A stretch of 64,000 nt of DNA from Saprospiraceae bacterium (GTDB taxonomy: Bacteria > Bacteroidota > Bacteroidia > Chitinophagales > Saprospiraceae), in the NCBI GenBank assembly GCA_016787525.1, contig JAEUUP010000129.1, positions 1 through 64,000 on the forward strand. Reading direction: 5' to 3'. Shown piece after piece: positions 9,560 through 18,534 of the stretch. How positions within the stretch are numbered: position 1 is the stretch's first letter; the number at the start of each line of letters is the position of its first letter. Under the pieces are notes generated by a model. That model was given only the letters and a program-made list of their open reading frames with translations, searched no databases and was not told where the DNA came from. Both the position numbers and the translations under genes were made by a program.

Positions 9560-10666
9560 ATGAAAAAATATTCGACCATTCACTATCAACAATATCTCGA
9601 ACTTGAACAACTCTTGTCCAGCCAAAAACCAAGAAGTGAGGAGTTAGGCGTGCCTGCACATGAGGAAATGTTGTTCATTATCGTGCATCAAGTGTATGAG
9701 CTTTGGTTCAAACAAATCATTCACGAATTAGACTCTGTTGTTGGTATGTTTTCTGACGATTTGGTTGATGAGCGCAGCATTGGAACAGCAGTGGCGCGAC
9801 TTGACCGCGTTATCGAAATCCAAAAACTGCTGATTGGTCAGATTCGCATCATGGAAACCATGACTCCTTTGGATTTTTTGGATTTTAGGAACTATCTTTT
9901 TCCTGCTTCGGGTTTCCAAAGTTTCCAGTTTAGGCTCATCGAAACCTTGCTGGGTTTAGAATCCAGTAAGCGATTGACTTATAACAATCAGCCTTATGAC
10001 TCAGTTTTTCCAGAAAAACAGCGCGATATACTGAGGGGTATCGAATCAGGGAAAACAATATTGCGGGCTGTTGAAGCATGGTTGGAGCGCACACCCTTTT
10101 TGGCATTCAAGGGTTTCGATTTTTTGGAAAACTACCGAAAAGCCGTCGCCACGATGTTGGATAAAGAAAAAAACGCCATTTTAGAAAGCGATTATCTGAC
10201 AGATAGTGAAAAAAGCATGCGTTTGAATATGCTGGGTTCGTCAGATAGTTATTTTCAGTCGGTTTTTGATGCGCAACAACACAATATACTGAGGGGGCAA
10301 GGGCGACTGAGTTTGTCGTACAAAGCGACGATTGCGGCTCTATTGATTACACTCTACAACGAAGAACCCATCCTCCAAATGCCATTCAATCTGCTGAAAC
10401 GATTGGTTGAAATTGATGAAAACTGGACAACTTGGCGGTATCGCCATGCTCAAATGGTGCGGCGCATGTTGGGTCAAAAAATAGGCACTGGAGGTTCTTC
10501 TGGTTTCAACTATTTGGCAGAAACAGCATCAAAACATCAAATTTTTAGCGATTTCCATAATCTTTCGACCTTGCTTATTCCTCGTTCAGAACTACCTCAG
10601 CTACCTAATGACGTGCGGAAAGAGTTAGGTTTCTATTTTTCAAAAGGAAAAAACGAGAGTGTTTAG
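9560..10666 (+). CDS. kynA: Tryptophan 2,3-dioxygenase
   Basis: This haem enzyme oxidises L-tryptophan to N-formylkynurenine. The 368-residue product carries the family hallmarks HYQQYLELEQLL, HEEMLFIIVHQVYELWFKQ (substrate pocket), METMTPLDFLDFRNYLFPAS and YRHAQMVRRMLG (axial haem His), followed by GTGGSSGFNYL. Length is somewhat above that of short bacterial TDOs. No other kynurenine-pathway gene is in the window. Two TACTGAGGGG copies (10029, 10287) are read in the ILRG frame. Confidence 0.95.
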   Translation: MKKYSTIHYQQYLELEQLLSSQKPRSEELGVPAHEEMLFIIVHQVYELWFKQIIHELDSVVGMFSDDLVDERSIGTAVARLDRVIEIQKLLIGQIRIMETMTPLDFLDFRNYLFPASGFQSFQFRLIETLLGLESSKRLTYNNQPYDSVFPEKQRDILRGIESGKTILRAVEAWLERTPFLAFKGFDFLENYRKAVATMLDKEKNAILESDYLTDSEKSMRLNMLGSSDSYFQSVFDAQQHNILRGQGRLSLSYKATIAALLITLYNEEPILQMPFNLLKRLVEIDENWTTWRYRHAQMVRRMLGQKIGTGGSSGFNYLAETASKHQIFSDFHNLSTLLIPRSELPQLPNDVRKELGFYFSKGKNESV

Positions 10667-10724
10667 TGTGGTGTTCTTAGCGTTCCGAACTATTTTATGA
10701 ACTATCTCGAAAAAATCATTCAAT

Positions 10725-11174
10725 ATGCTAACTATCATCAAAACAGATTCTGAAAATCCAGATTTCATAGCACTTGTTCGTTTGCTCGATGCTGAACTTG
10801 CTGAAAGAGATGGGGCAGAGCATTCATTTTATGCTCAATTCAACAAAATTGCAGCTATCAAACACGCTATTGTGCTGTATGATGACGGCAAACCAGTTGC
10901 TTGTGGTGCTATCAAATCTTTCGACGCTCAATCAATGGAAGTTAAACGGATGTACGTTTTGCCCGAATGCAGAAGCAAAGGCATTGCCTCGCAGATTCTG
11001 ACAAGTTTGGAACAATGGGCGCACGAATTGGGCTTTTCGCGCTGTGTTTTAGAAACGGGTAAAAAGCAACCTGAAGCCATTGCTTTGTATTTGAAAAATG
11101 GCTATACCATCACGCCAAATTATGGACAATATATTGGCATTGAGAATAGTGTATGTTTTGAAAAAGCTGTATAA
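10725..11174 (+). CDS. GNAT N-acetyltransferase
   Basis: The 149-residue protein shows the GNAT core: VACGAIKSF, then MEVKRMYVLPECRSKGIASQ (beta4 and acetyl-CoA loop), and YLKNGYTITPNYG at the end. The substrate is unknown. It follows tryptophan dioxygenase by 58 nt and is followed by a palindromic transcript end. The Q/RxxGxA loop is RSKGIA, which is intact. Confidence 0.85.
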   Translation: MLTIIKTDSENPDFIALVRLLDAELAERDGAEHSFYAQFNKIAAIKHAIVLYDDGKPVACGAIKSFDAQSMEVKRMYVLPECRSKGIASQILTSLEQWAHELGFSRCVLETGKKQPEAIALYLKNGYTITPNYGQYIGIENSVCFEKAV

Positions 11175-11225
11175 AAAGGTACGAAGCAATACAGGTTTAC
11201 GAAATTTTAAAATTTCGTAAACCTG
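11174..11225. repeat. Intergenic repeat with perfect palindrome, second copy
   Basis: AAAAGGTACGAAGCAAT (11174-11190) is followed by a perfect 34-bp palindrome at 11192-11225 with arms CAGGTTTACGAAATTTT and AAAATTTCGTAAACCTG. The leader and palindrome recur at 126-210. It lies between convergent genes and can serve as a bidirectional terminator. Confidence 0.65.
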
Positions 11226-11240
11226 CGCCCAATATTTTTA

Positions 11241-12887
11241 CTATCTCATCTCTTTCCAAGCATTGATCAAACCATTGGTTGAGCTGTCGAATTTTTCGAC
11301 TTTTTCATTCCCCCTCAGTACAGGCAAGATATTGTTGGCTAATTGTTTGCCCAATTCTACGCCCCATTGGTCGAAGCTGAAAATATTCCAAATCACGCCT
11401 TGCACAAATATTTTATGCTCGTACATCGCCACCAAGCTACCCAAAGTGCGCGGGTCAAGCTGTTTGAACAATATCGAATTGGTCGGGCGATTGCCTTTGA
11501 AAACCTTAAAAGGTACGAGTTTTTCGTAATCTTCGCGTTTTTTACCCGCTTTTTCAAATTCTGCCACCACTTGTTCTGCCGTTTTGCCTTCCATCAAAGC
11601 CTGCGTTTGCGCAAAAAAGTTAGACAATAATAAGGTGTGGTGGTCGCCAATCGGATTGTGGCTGATGGCTGGCGCGAGAAAATCGCAAGGAATCAAGCGT
11701 GTGCCTTGGTGAATGAGTTGATAAAAAGCGTGTTGTCCGTTCGTACCCGGTTCGCCCCAAATAATCGGTCCTGTCTGATAAGTGACTTCTACGCCGTTTC
11801 TGTCCACATATTTTCCGTTGCTTTCCATATTGCCTTGCTGAAAATAAGCGGCAAAACGGTGCATGTATTGGTCGTATGGCAAAATGGCTTCTGACTCTGC
11901 ATCGAAGAAATTGACGTACCAAATACCAATCAAAGCCAATAAAACGGGAATATTTTTCTCAAAACTCGCTGTTTGGAAGTGTTTATCCATCGCATAAAAG
12001 CCTTCTAACAATTTTTTGAAATTGTCAAAACCAATATTCAAAGCGATGGACAAACCGATGGCAGAAGTCAACGAATAGCGACCGCCGACCCAATCCCAAA
12101 AACCAAACATATTCTGTGCATCAATGCCGAACGCCACCGCCGCTTTTTCGTTTGTCGAAAGGGCGATGAAGTGTTTGGCGATGTGCGCCTCGTCTTTGGC
12201 TTCTGCTAAGAAAAATTGTCGTGCAGAATGAGCATTCGCCATCGTTTCTTGCGTCGTAAAAGTTTTGGAAGCAATCAAAAACAAGGTCGTTTCAAAATTG
12301 ATTTTTTTCAAAACCTCCGCCAAATGCGTGGCATCCACATTCGAGACAAAATGCACGTTGATGTGGTTGCTGTATGGTTTCAAGGCTTCGGTTATCATCA
12401 CTGGACCCAAATCTGAGCCGCCAATGCCGATATTGACCACATCTGTAATCGTTTTGCCTGTGTATCCTTTCCATTTTCCAGAAATGACACGCTCGCAAAA
12501 GCCTTCCATTTTTTTCAAAACCGCTTTCACATCGGGCATGACATCTTTGCCATCCATCAGAACGGGTTTAGTCGAGCGATTGCGCAAGGCTGTGTGCAGC
12601 ACCGCCCTCCCCTCAGTAGCGTTGATGGTTTCGCCCTTGAACATGGCATCAATTGCCGCTTTCAAGCCACATTCTTTTGCCAATTTGACGAGCAAAGCGC
12701 AGGTTTCTTTGGTCAGTATATTTTTTGAATAATCAATCAAAATCTCTTCAAAACGCAGCGAGAAGTCTTCAAAACGCTTCGGATTGTCCGCAAAAAGCGT
12801 TTTCATGTCTGTATTTTTAAGCGTTTTGTGGTGTTTTGCGAGCTTGCGCCAAGATTTGGTGGTGGTTGGATTTACCGTTGGAAACAT
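11241..12887 (-). CDS. pgi: Glucose-6-phosphate isomerase
   Basis: It interconverts glucose-6-phosphate and fructose-6-phosphate in glycolysis. The 548-residue, full-length product has [32 protein letters not shown] (phosphate binding), [28 protein letters not shown] and the C-terminal [14 protein letters not shown]. It is of the long eubacterial/eukaryotic type. A core central-metabolism gene here suggests the replicon is a chromosome or chromid. Two motif copies occur; the one at 12609 encodes part of the conserved TEGRAVLH segment, so the 10-mer is compatible with a conserved active-site region. Confidence 0.97.
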   Translation of the reverse strand: MFPTVNPTTTKSWRKLAKHHKTLKNTDMKTLFADNPKRFEDFSLRFEEILIDYSKNILTKETCALLVKLAKECGLKAAIDAMFKGETINATEGRAVLHTALRNRSTKPVLMDGKDVMPDVKAVLKKMEGFCERVISGKWKGYTGKTITDVVNIGIGGSDLGPVMITEALKPYSNHINVHFVSNVDATHLAEVLKKINFETTLFLIASKTFTTQETMANAHSARQFFLAEAKDEAHIAKHFIALSTNEKAAVAFGIDAQNMFGFWDWVGGRYSLTSAIGLSIALNIGFDNFKKLLEGFYAMDKHFQTASFEKNIPVLLALIGIWYVNFFDAESEAILPYDQYMHRFAAYFQQGNMESNGKYVDRNGVEVTYQTGPIIWGEPGTNGQHAFYQLIHQGTRLIPCDFLAPAISHNPIGDHHTLLLSNFFAQTQALMEGKTAEQVVAEFEKAGKKREDYEKLVPFKVFKGNRPTNSILFKQLDPRTLGSLVAMYEHKIFVQGVIWNIFSFDQWGVELGKQLANNILPVLRGNEKVEKFDSSTNGLINAWKEMR

Positions 12888-12978
12888 AATTTTGTATTGA
12901 TGAGTGATAAATTATGAATTAATTGGTTGTTCATTTTTAAGTTAAAGGAAGCACAAAAATAGGAAAGTATGTTATTTT

Positions 12979-13536
12979 TCATGAACTAAAACCAAAGTGG
13001 ATGATATAAAGCCCAGATTTAGTATCAACGATTATATCATCATTCATATGGTCAAATCCAAAAGAATAAAAGGTATCAATACCATCTATCTGTTTTGCAT
13101 CAATAATATCTTTTCCATTTAAGAAATCAAATATTTTATCAGCAACTATAAATTTCAAGGTATGAAACTTGTCAGATATAGTCGTTCTCTCAGGGCATGG
13201 ACCTGAAAATGTTGCCCAATATTCTGCTTTCACAATTATCTCATTTTTTAAATCTTTTATTGGGCTAAATGATAAATAATCTAAATCTCTATTTTGGTAG
13301 TATCTTCTTTCATTTGTTGAGCTATCTAAATAGTAAGGGTCAGTGTATGTTGGATTTCGAGATAAAATATTAAATACTTTTTCTTCCAAATTGTTTCCTC
13401 CAAAAGAATTCAAGAGATTAAAGTGAAAACAGCCGCCATTATTAACGCTTTCCTCTTGCATTTCACCAAGTAATTCATCAAATTCTTTGTGTTCTGGATA
13501 GCGTTCTAAATTAAATGCCTCGTGTAAAATACGCAT
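12979..13536 (-). CDS. Hypothetical protein
   Basis: The 185-residue product has no signal peptide or membrane segment and no motif I recognise. It is acidic and rich in aromatic residues, with the central stretch FSGPCPERTTISDKFHTLKF. Base composition is clearly more AT-rich than pgi and the reductase on either side, and it holds no TACTGAGGGG copy, which may point to later acquisition. Both neighbours are on the same strand, but gaps of about 90 nt suggest separate transcripts. Confidence 0.5.
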   Translation of the reverse strand: MRILHEAFNLERYPEHKEFDELLGEMQEESVNNGGCFHFNLLNSFGGNNLEEKVFNILSRNPTYTDPYYLDSSTNERRYYQNRDLDYLSFSPIKDLKNEIIVKAEYWATFSGPCPERTTISDKFHTLKFIVADKIFDFLNGKDIIDAKQIDGIDTFYSFGFDHMNDDIIVDTKSGLYIIHFGFSS

Positions 13537-13571
13537 TATTATTCGAGTTTTTAGAAATATTTTGATTTGAT

Positions 13572-13624
13572 AAGTCAGTCAAAATGCTCGGAGAATTTTA
13601 AAAACTCCTGAACACTTTGACTGA
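13572..13624 (-). terminator. Hairpin downstream of the aldo/keto reductase
   Basis: Imperfect arms beginning GTCAGTCAAA and ending TTTGACTGAC, with an inner GGAG/CTCC pairing around an AT loop, lie just after the reductase stop on the minus strand. Confidence 0.6.
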
Positions 13625-13634
13625 CAATGATATT

Positions 13635-14678
13635 TTACGGCGCAGGATTCGAAATCACCTTATGCACTTCATTGATGTCTTTCAAAATCTCATCGGACAG
13701 CAGAATATCTGCACTGCCAATATTTTCTTTCAATTGCGCCATCGAAGTTGCCCCGATGATATTTGCGGTTGTAAAAGGTTGTTGCGTCACAAAAGCAAGT
13801 GCCATCTGTGCCAAAGTCAAACCGTGTTTTTCAGCAATCGCTAAATAACGCGCCGTTGCTTCCCACGATTGTGGACTGTTGTAGCGGGGCAATTGTTTGA
13901 ATTGATTGATGCGGTCTTCTGGTTTGTCCAATTTTTTATGGTATTTGCCCGACAATAAGCCAAAACCCATCGGCGAATACGCTAAGAGACTCACTTTTTC
14001 GCGAATCGCACACTCTGCCAAGCCCACTTCAAAACTGCGATTCAACAAGCTATAAGGATTCTGAATACTGAGGGGTAGCGCAAATCCATGTTTTTCAGCC
14101 AAACGAATAAAGTGCATCAAACCCCAAGGTGTCTCATTCGATACGCCCCAATGACGGATTTTTCCTGCTTTTATCAAGTCCGCCATTGTCTCCAAAATTT
14201 GCAAAAAGTCATCTTCCCAAGCGTCATTGGGGTCATGCACATAGCCCAATTGACCAAAATAATTGGTTTTCCGAATCGGCCAATGCAATTGATAAACATC
14301 AATGTAATCCGTTTGCAAACGCTGTAAACTGCCTTCTAAAGCCGCATGAATCTGTTCTTGTGAAAAATTCAACTGATGATTGCGAATGAACGACAAGCCC
14401 GGCGAATAACCTGTAATCTTACTCGCTAAAACAATATCTGAACGTTTTCCCGTTTTTTTGAACCACGTTCCGATGATTTGCTCCGTTTTGCCATGCACTT
14501 CTTTGTTTGATGGCACGGCGTACATTTCGGCAGTATCAAAGAAATTAATGCCTTGTTCGACAGCATAATCCATCTGTTCGTGTCCTTCGGCTTCGGTGTT
14601 TTGTCTGCCCCACGTCATCGTGCCGAGGCAAATTTTGCTGACTTCGAGGTCAGTGCGTCCGAGTTTTCTGTATTGCAT
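13635..14678 (-). CDS. NADP(H)-dependent aldo/keto reductase (Tas-like)
   Basis: The 347-residue TIM-barrel oxidoreductase has the AKR tetrad: Asp and Tyr in FFDTAEMYAVP, Lys in VLASKITG and His in YQLHWPIR. Extra loop sequences and length match the Tas/YajO branch of AKRs. The substrate is unknown. It is a single-gene unit by spacing. A motif copy at 14066 is read in reverse as LPLS. Confidence 0.92.
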   Translation of the reverse strand: MQYRKLGRTDLEVSKICLGTMTWGRQNTEAEGHEQMDYAVEQGINFFDTAEMYAVPSNKEVHGKTEQIIGTWFKKTGKRSDIVLASKITGYSPGLSFIRNHQLNFSQEQIHAALEGSLQRLQTDYIDVYQLHWPIRKTNYFGQLGYVHDPNDAWEDDFLQILETMADLIKAGKIRHWGVSNETPWGLMHFIRLAEKHGFALPLSIQNPYSLLNRSFEVGLAECAIREKVSLLAYSPMGFGLLSGKYHKKLDKPEDRINQFKQLPRYNSPQSWEATARYLAIAEKHGLTLAQMALAFVTQQPFTTANIIGATSMAQLKENIGSADILLSDEILKDINEVHKVISNPAP

Positions 14679-14741
14679 ATTGTGTTATAAAAAGTTAAAA
14701 ATCAATGAATTGCGTATTTTTTTATTAAAACCTTAGAATGC

Positions 14742-14774
14742 ACATTTACGAAATCTCAAAGATTTCGCAAATGT
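14742..14774. repeat. Palindromic hairpin of the TACGAAAT family
   Basis: Arms ACATTTACGAAATCT and AGATTTCGCAAATGT flank a CAA loop. The core TACGAAAT with its mirror is shared with palindromes at 11192-11225 and 28334-28366. It lies just downstream of the DinB-like gene's stop on the minus strand and could be its terminator. Confidence 0.55.
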
Positions 14775-14807
14775 TGTTTTTTAAAAAATAATGACTAATG
14801 ACTACTT

Positions 14808-15257
14808 TTACTGAGGGGTATCCAACAACCGACGATGGTAGTTGATTTGCCCCAAATGATAGTTCAAATGACCCGATAAATGCACTAAAAAGTAATGCAC
14901 AGTCATGTCATAACCCAAAACATTTTCAGGATATTTGTCCGAAAAATCGTCATTTCGCATCGAACTGAGTGCCATTTCGACCACTTCTTTTGTACTTTCT
15001 ATCATCGCTAAAAGTTCTTTTTGCGCTATACCCGTCGCTGAAAATTCGAGGGGGCGATTGCGCTCATAGGGTATCCGCCCGATTTGACGACCCATGTATT
15101 CTTTCAAATTGCCAACCAAATGCAGACACAAATTGCCCGCAGGATTGGCTATACCTTCCGCTTTTTGCCACAAAACAGTTTCATCGGAATAGGCTGCAAT
15201 TTCTTTGTAAAGGCGGTTTAAGTCGCGGTTGTAGAGCGAAATGAATGCGTTTTTCAT
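14808..15257 (-). CDS. DinB-like four-helix protein (DUF1572)
   Basis: The 149-residue protein has the DinB/YfiT metal-site pattern, with His residues in NLCLHLVGNLKEY and HYFLVHLSGHLNYHLGQINY. Members are metal-binding, and some act as thiol transferases, but this subfamily is uncharacterised. Its start is only 7 nt after the serC stop, so the two are probably co-transcribed. The last codons CCT CAG TAA are formed by a TACTGAGGGG copy read in reverse (14809-14818), which contributes two bases of the stop. Confidence 0.85.
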   Translation of the reverse strand: MKNAFISLYNRDLNRLYKEIAAYSDETVLWQKAEGIANPAGNLCLHLVGNLKEYMGRQIGRIPYERNRPLEFSATGIAQKELLAMIESTKEVVEMALSSMRNDDFSDKYPENVLGYDMTVHYFLVHLSGHLNYHLGQINYHRRLLDTPQ

Positions 15258-15264
15258 TTTAAAA

Positions 15265-16338
15265 TTAATTTATTTTTTGCTCAAATTCTCTCATCAAATC
15301 CACCAAAATCTGCACACTTTCCAACGGCATCGCATTGTACATCGAAGCGCGAAAATCGCCCACGGTTGGAAAACCTTTGATGCCGACGACTCCATTTTGT
15401 TCTGCAAAGTCCAGAAAAGACTGCTCCAACTCAGGTTGATTGATGCGAAAACAAGCATTCATGGTCGAGCGGTCTTCTTTGACGATACTGGCTGTAAAAA
15501 GCGCATTTCTATCAATTTCATCGTATAAAAGAGTGGCTTTTTCATTGTTGTGTCGCTGCATTTCTGCTAAGCCGCCTTGTGCTTTTGTCCAACGCAGCGT
15601 CAACATTGAGACGTAAATTGGAAAAGTGGCGGCTGTGTGATACAACGATTGCGTTGAAACATGGGTTTTGTAGTCAAAAATGTGCGGGATCGTGCGTTTG
15701 ACCTTCCTATCGAGCATATCTTTTCGGACAATCACGCAAGTCGTTCCAGCCAAGCCAAAGTTTTTTTGTGCGCTGGCGAAAATGACCCCAAATTTATCCA
15801 AAGGCAAGGGTTTTGTCAAAAAATCGGAAGTCATATCAGCTACGAGCGGCACTTTTACTGAGGGGTACTCGTGGTATTGATTGCCATCAATGGTTTCGTT
15901 CGACACAACATGAAAATATTGTGTGCCGCGTGGCAACGCCCAATTTTTCGGGATTCTATCATAATTTGTCTCTTTTGAAGAACCCAAAACATGGACTTTA
16001 CAGATTTGCGCAGCTGCTTTTATGGCTTTTGTCGCCCAATAACCTGTGTCAACGACGGCGATGGCTTGTTGCGGGTTCACCAAATTCATGGGTGCAATAG
16101 CCAACTGCGCCGACGCGCCGCCCGTCATCCAAATCACCTCGAAATCAGGCGTTAAAGACAATAATTCTTTGACCAAATCTGTGGCTTCTTCGATGACTGC
16201 CATGATTTTCGGGCTGCGGTGGCTCATTTCCGCAAAAGACATGCCCGTACCTTGATATTCTTTCAAACTATCTGCTGCCTCTGCCAATACTGAGGGGGGT
16301 ATAACCGCAGGGCCGGGGCTGAAATTGTGGATTTTCAT
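15265..16338 (-). CDS. serC: Phosphoserine aminotransferase
   Basis: This PLP enzyme makes phosphoserine from 3-phosphohydroxypyruvate in serine biosynthesis and serves pyridoxine biosynthesis. The 357-residue, full-length product has HNFSPGPAVIP, GGASAQLAIAP and the PLP lysine in FASAQKNFGLAG, and ends FPTVGDFRASMYNAMPLESV. It leads a two-gene unit with the DinB-like protein. Two motif copies are read in reverse as PSV (15856 and 16288), the second within the N-terminal IPPSVLAEA. Confidence 0.96.
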   Translation of the reverse strand: MKIHNFSPGPAVIPPSVLAEAADSLKEYQGTGMSFAEMSHRSPKIMAVIEEATDLVKELLSLTPDFEVIWMTGGASAQLAIAPMNLVNPQQAIAVVDTGYWATKAIKAAAQICKVHVLGSSKETNYDRIPKNWALPRGTQYFHVVSNETIDGNQYHEYPSVKVPLVADMTSDFLTKPLPLDKFGVIFASAQKNFGLAGTTCVIVRKDMLDRKVKRTIPHIFDYKTHVSTQSLYHTAATFPIYVSMLTLRWTKAQGGLAEMQRHNNEKATLLYDEIDRNALFTASIVKEDRSTMNACFRINQPELEQSFLDFAEQNGVVGIKGFPTVGDFRASMYNAMPLESVQILVDLMREFEQKIN

Positions 16339-16348
16339 ACGTTTTTAT

Positions 16349-16699
16349 CTATTTTTTCATCATGCGCGAACGGTGCTGCACGCCCCAATCTGCCAATGTT
16401 TTTATCACATTTTCAAGCGTTTTACCATAAGGTGTTAATTCATATTCAACAGTCACAGGCTTGGTATCGAGTACGGTGCGATGCACTAACTCATTGATTT
16501 CCAAGTCTTGTAGCTCTTTTGAGAGCATTTTAGGTGTGATGCCCGTCACCTCGCGCTCCAACTCTTTGAAACGGTGTTTGCCACCTAAAGACAGCGCGCC
16601 AATGATTGAAATTTTCCATTTGCCACTCAAAATATCAAGTGCATCTCGCACAGCGAGCATCTGAATTGGACAGGCTTTTTGTTGTGCAACGGCTTTCAT
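16349..16699 (-). CDS. HxlR-family transcriptional regulator
   Basis: The 116-residue MarR/HxlR winged-helix protein has the typical CPIQMLAVRDALDILSGKWK opening (conserved Cys and GKW), then FKELEREVTGITPKMLSKEL (recognition helix) and YELTPYGKTLENVI. It is divergent from a QorB-like reductase, as in the YtfH/YtfG pair of E. coli. A perfect palindrome overlaps its own predicted -33 element, implying autorepression and co-control of the reductase by a redox or electrophile signal; this last point is inferred. Confidence 0.92.
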   Translation of the reverse strand: MKAVAQQKACPIQMLAVRDALDILSGKWKISIIGALSLGGKHRFKELEREVTGITPKMLSKELQDLEINELVHRTVLDTKPVTVEYELTPYGKTLENVIKTLADWGVQHRSRMMKK

Positions 16700-16724
16700 T
16701 GTTTCTCTTTTTTAAAATTTCGGA

Positions 16725-16756
16725 CAAATCTAAGGTGTTTTTTGATAGTATCCAAA
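16725..16756 (-). promoter_or_regulatory. Bacteroidota-type promoter of the HxlR gene
   Basis: Read on the minus strand, a -7 box TAGATTTG (16725-16732; consensus TAnnTTTG) and a -33 TTTG (16753-16756) are separated by 20 nt. The -33 box is the first part of the operator palindrome. Confidence 0.5.
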
Positions 16757-16776
16757 AGTATAGTGCTATACTTTTG
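16753..16776. promoter_or_regulatory. HxlR operator palindrome
   Basis: Perfect 11-bp arms CAAAAGTATAG and CTATACTTTTG flank TG. A second half-site, AAAGTATAG (16791-16799), follows toward qorB. The position between divergent genes and overlap with the hxlR promoter fit an operator for the HxlR protein. Confidence 0.7.
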
Positions 16777-16784
16777 TAAAGTAG

Positions 16785-16816
16785 TTGCTAAAGTATAGCA
16801 TATCAAATTACCTTTG
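16785..16816 (+). promoter_or_regulatory. Promoter of the QorB-like gene
   Basis: TTG at 16785-16787 and TACCTTTG at 16809-16816 are separated by 21 nt and match the Bacteroidota -33/-7 pattern. A second HxlR half-site lies between the two boxes. A TACTGAGGGG copy lies in the leader at 16839-16848. Confidence 0.55.
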
Positions 16817-16900
16817 CATCCTGATTTTTGAGCCGCGATACTGAGGGGGTCAAAAGTCAGTCACTCGATTGTTATTTTTTAATTTTAAAAACTAAAATTT

Positions 16901-17770
16901 ATGTTACTCATCACAGGTGCAACGGGACATTTGGGCAAAGCCACTATTCATTTTTTGTTGAAAAAAGGCGTTTCTGCCTCCAATATTGCTGCTTTGGTCA
17001 GAGACGAGGCAAAAGCGGCGGATTTAAAAGCATTGGGCATCACTCTGCGCAAAGGCGACTACAATGACCCCACTTCTTTGGAGGCGGCTTTTCAAGGTGT
17101 GGACAAACTGTTGCTTGTTTCGTCAAGCGATGTCGCTGACCGCACGACACAACATCTGAACGCTGTGAACGCCGCACAAAAAGCAGGTGTTAAACACATT
17201 CTCTACACCAGTTTTATGCAAAAACAGGGCGTTGAAACAGCCATTCCGTTTGTCGCTCAATCGCATATTGACACCGAAAAAGCCATCAAAGACTCTGGTT
17301 TGACTTATACTTTTTTGAGAAATAGCTTGTATATGGACGTTTTACCGATGTTTTTTGGCGAAAAAGTATTAGAAACAGGCATTTTTCTTCCATCAGGTAA
17401 TGGCAAAGCGGCTTATGTCACACGTTTGGATATAGCCGAAGGTACGGCACAAATTTTAGCAAGCGACGGTCATGAAAACAAAATTTATGACTTAACTGGC
17501 ACAAAAACTTATACTTTGCATGAGATTGCCGCTGTTTTGAGCGAACTTTCGGGCAAAACTGTGGCTTGTGCCGACCCAACTGAAGAACTTTACAAACAAG
17601 TGATGGTCGGGGCTAATGTGCACGAAGGTATTGTTGATTTTCTGGCGGGCTTTAGCAAAGCTATCAAAAATGATGAATTTGACTTGACCGACAATACGTT
17701 GGAATCGCTCATCGGAAGACCGTTGACAACGCCAAATGCGTATTTCCAAACGGTCTATTTCAATCAATAA
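16901..17770 (+). CDS. NmrA-family NAD(P)H:quinone oxidoreductase, QorB-like
   Basis: The 289-residue short-chain reductase has the N-terminal Rossmann motif ITGATGHLGKATI, then KGDYNDPTSLEAAFQGVDKL and YTFLRNSLYMDVLP, and fits the QOR2/YtfG group, which reduces quinones with NADPH. The divergent HxlR regulator and the shared operator region support regulation by quinone or electrophile stress. No motif copy lies in the coding region, although one is in its leader. Confidence 0.88.
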   Translation: MLLITGATGHLGKATIHFLLKKGVSASNIAALVRDEAKAADLKALGITLRKGDYNDPTSLEAAFQGVDKLLLVSSSDVADRTTQHLNAVNAAQKAGVKHILYTSFMQKQGVETAIPFVAQSHIDTEKAIKDSGLTYTFLRNSLYMDVLPMFFGEKVLETGIFLPSGNGKAAYVTRLDIAEGTAQILASDGHENKIYDLTGTKTYTLHEIAAVLSELSGKTVACADPTEELYKQVMVGANVHEGIVDFLAGFSKAIKNDEFDLTDNTLESLIGRPLTTPNAYFQTVYFNQ

Positions 17771-17777
17771 ATAACAA

Positions 17778-17810
17778 AACAAGGGTCAGATTTGACATTT
17801 GACCCTTGTT
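17778..17810 (+). terminator. Terminator after qorB
   Basis: Arms AACAAGGGTCA and TGACCCTTGTT flank an 11-nt loop, followed by a short T/A stretch. It ends about 20 nt before the start of the DsbA-family gene, which therefore probably uses its own promoter or read-through. Confidence 0.7.
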
Positions 17811-17829
17811 TAACAAGCAAAAAAGAAGA

Positions 17830-18519
17830 ATGAAAGTAGAAATTTGGTCAGATGTGATGTGTCCGTTTTGCTATATCGGCAAACGCAAATTTGAAAATGC
17901 CTTAGCAGAATTTGAGCATAAAGACAATGTTGAAGTCGTTTGGAAAAGTTTCCAACTCAATCCTTATCTGGAAACCGAACCCGATAAAAGCATCAACGAA
18001 TACCTCGCCGAGGCGAAAGGTTGGACTTTGCAACAAGCCAAAGAAGCCAATCAGTATGTGACCCAGGTGGCGCGGCAAGTCGGTTTGACCTACAATATGG
18101 ATAAGGCTGTGGTCGCCAATTCGTTCGATGCGCACCGTTTTTCGCATTTGGCAAAGCAACATGGCTTGCAAGATGCGGCAGAAGAACGCCTTTTCAAAGC
18201 CTATTTTACTGAGGGGGGCAATACGGCTGACCATGCGACTTTGGTTCAGTTGGGAACGGATATTGGGCTGGATGCGGCGGAAGTAAAAGCTGTTTTAGAA
18301 AGCGATAAATACAGTGATGAAGTCAAACACGATATTTTTGAAGCGCAACAGGTCGGTGTTCGCGGCGTTCCGTTTTTTGTTTTGAATAATAAATACGCCG
18401 TTTCGGGTGCGCAGGACAGTGCTTTATTTCTGCAAGCCTTGCGACAAACTTGGGCAGAAACAGAAAAAACGGTCATCTTTGCAGAAGGTTCGAGTTGCGA
18501 CTTGGACGGCAATTGCTAA
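17830..18519 (+). CDS. DsbA-family oxidoreductase, FrnE-like
   Basis: The 229-residue cytoplasmic thioredoxin-fold protein starts MKVEIWSDVMCPFCYIG with the CPFC redox pair. The rest (TVQLGTDIGLDAAEVKAVL-like helix region and GVRGVPFFVLNNKYAVSG with the cis-Pro) matches FrnE-type 2-hydroxychromene isomerase-like DsbA proteins. An in-frame ATG at 17806 lies inside the preceding terminator; the ATG at 17830 has AAGAAG before it and gives the family start. One motif copy (18207) encodes FTEGG. Confidence 0.9.
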   Translation: MKVEIWSDVMCPFCYIGKRKFENALAEFEHKDNVEVVWKSFQLNPYLETEPDKSINEYLAEAKGWTLQQAKEANQYVTQVARQVGLTYNMDKAVVANSFDAHRFSHLAKQHGLQDAAEERLFKAYFTEGGNTADHATLVQLGTDIGLDAAEVKAVLESDKYSDEVKHDIFEAQQVGVRGVPFFVLNNKYAVSGAQDSALFLQALRQTWAETEKTVIFAEGSSCDLDGNC

Positions 18520-18534
18520 TCAAAAACAAAGAAA

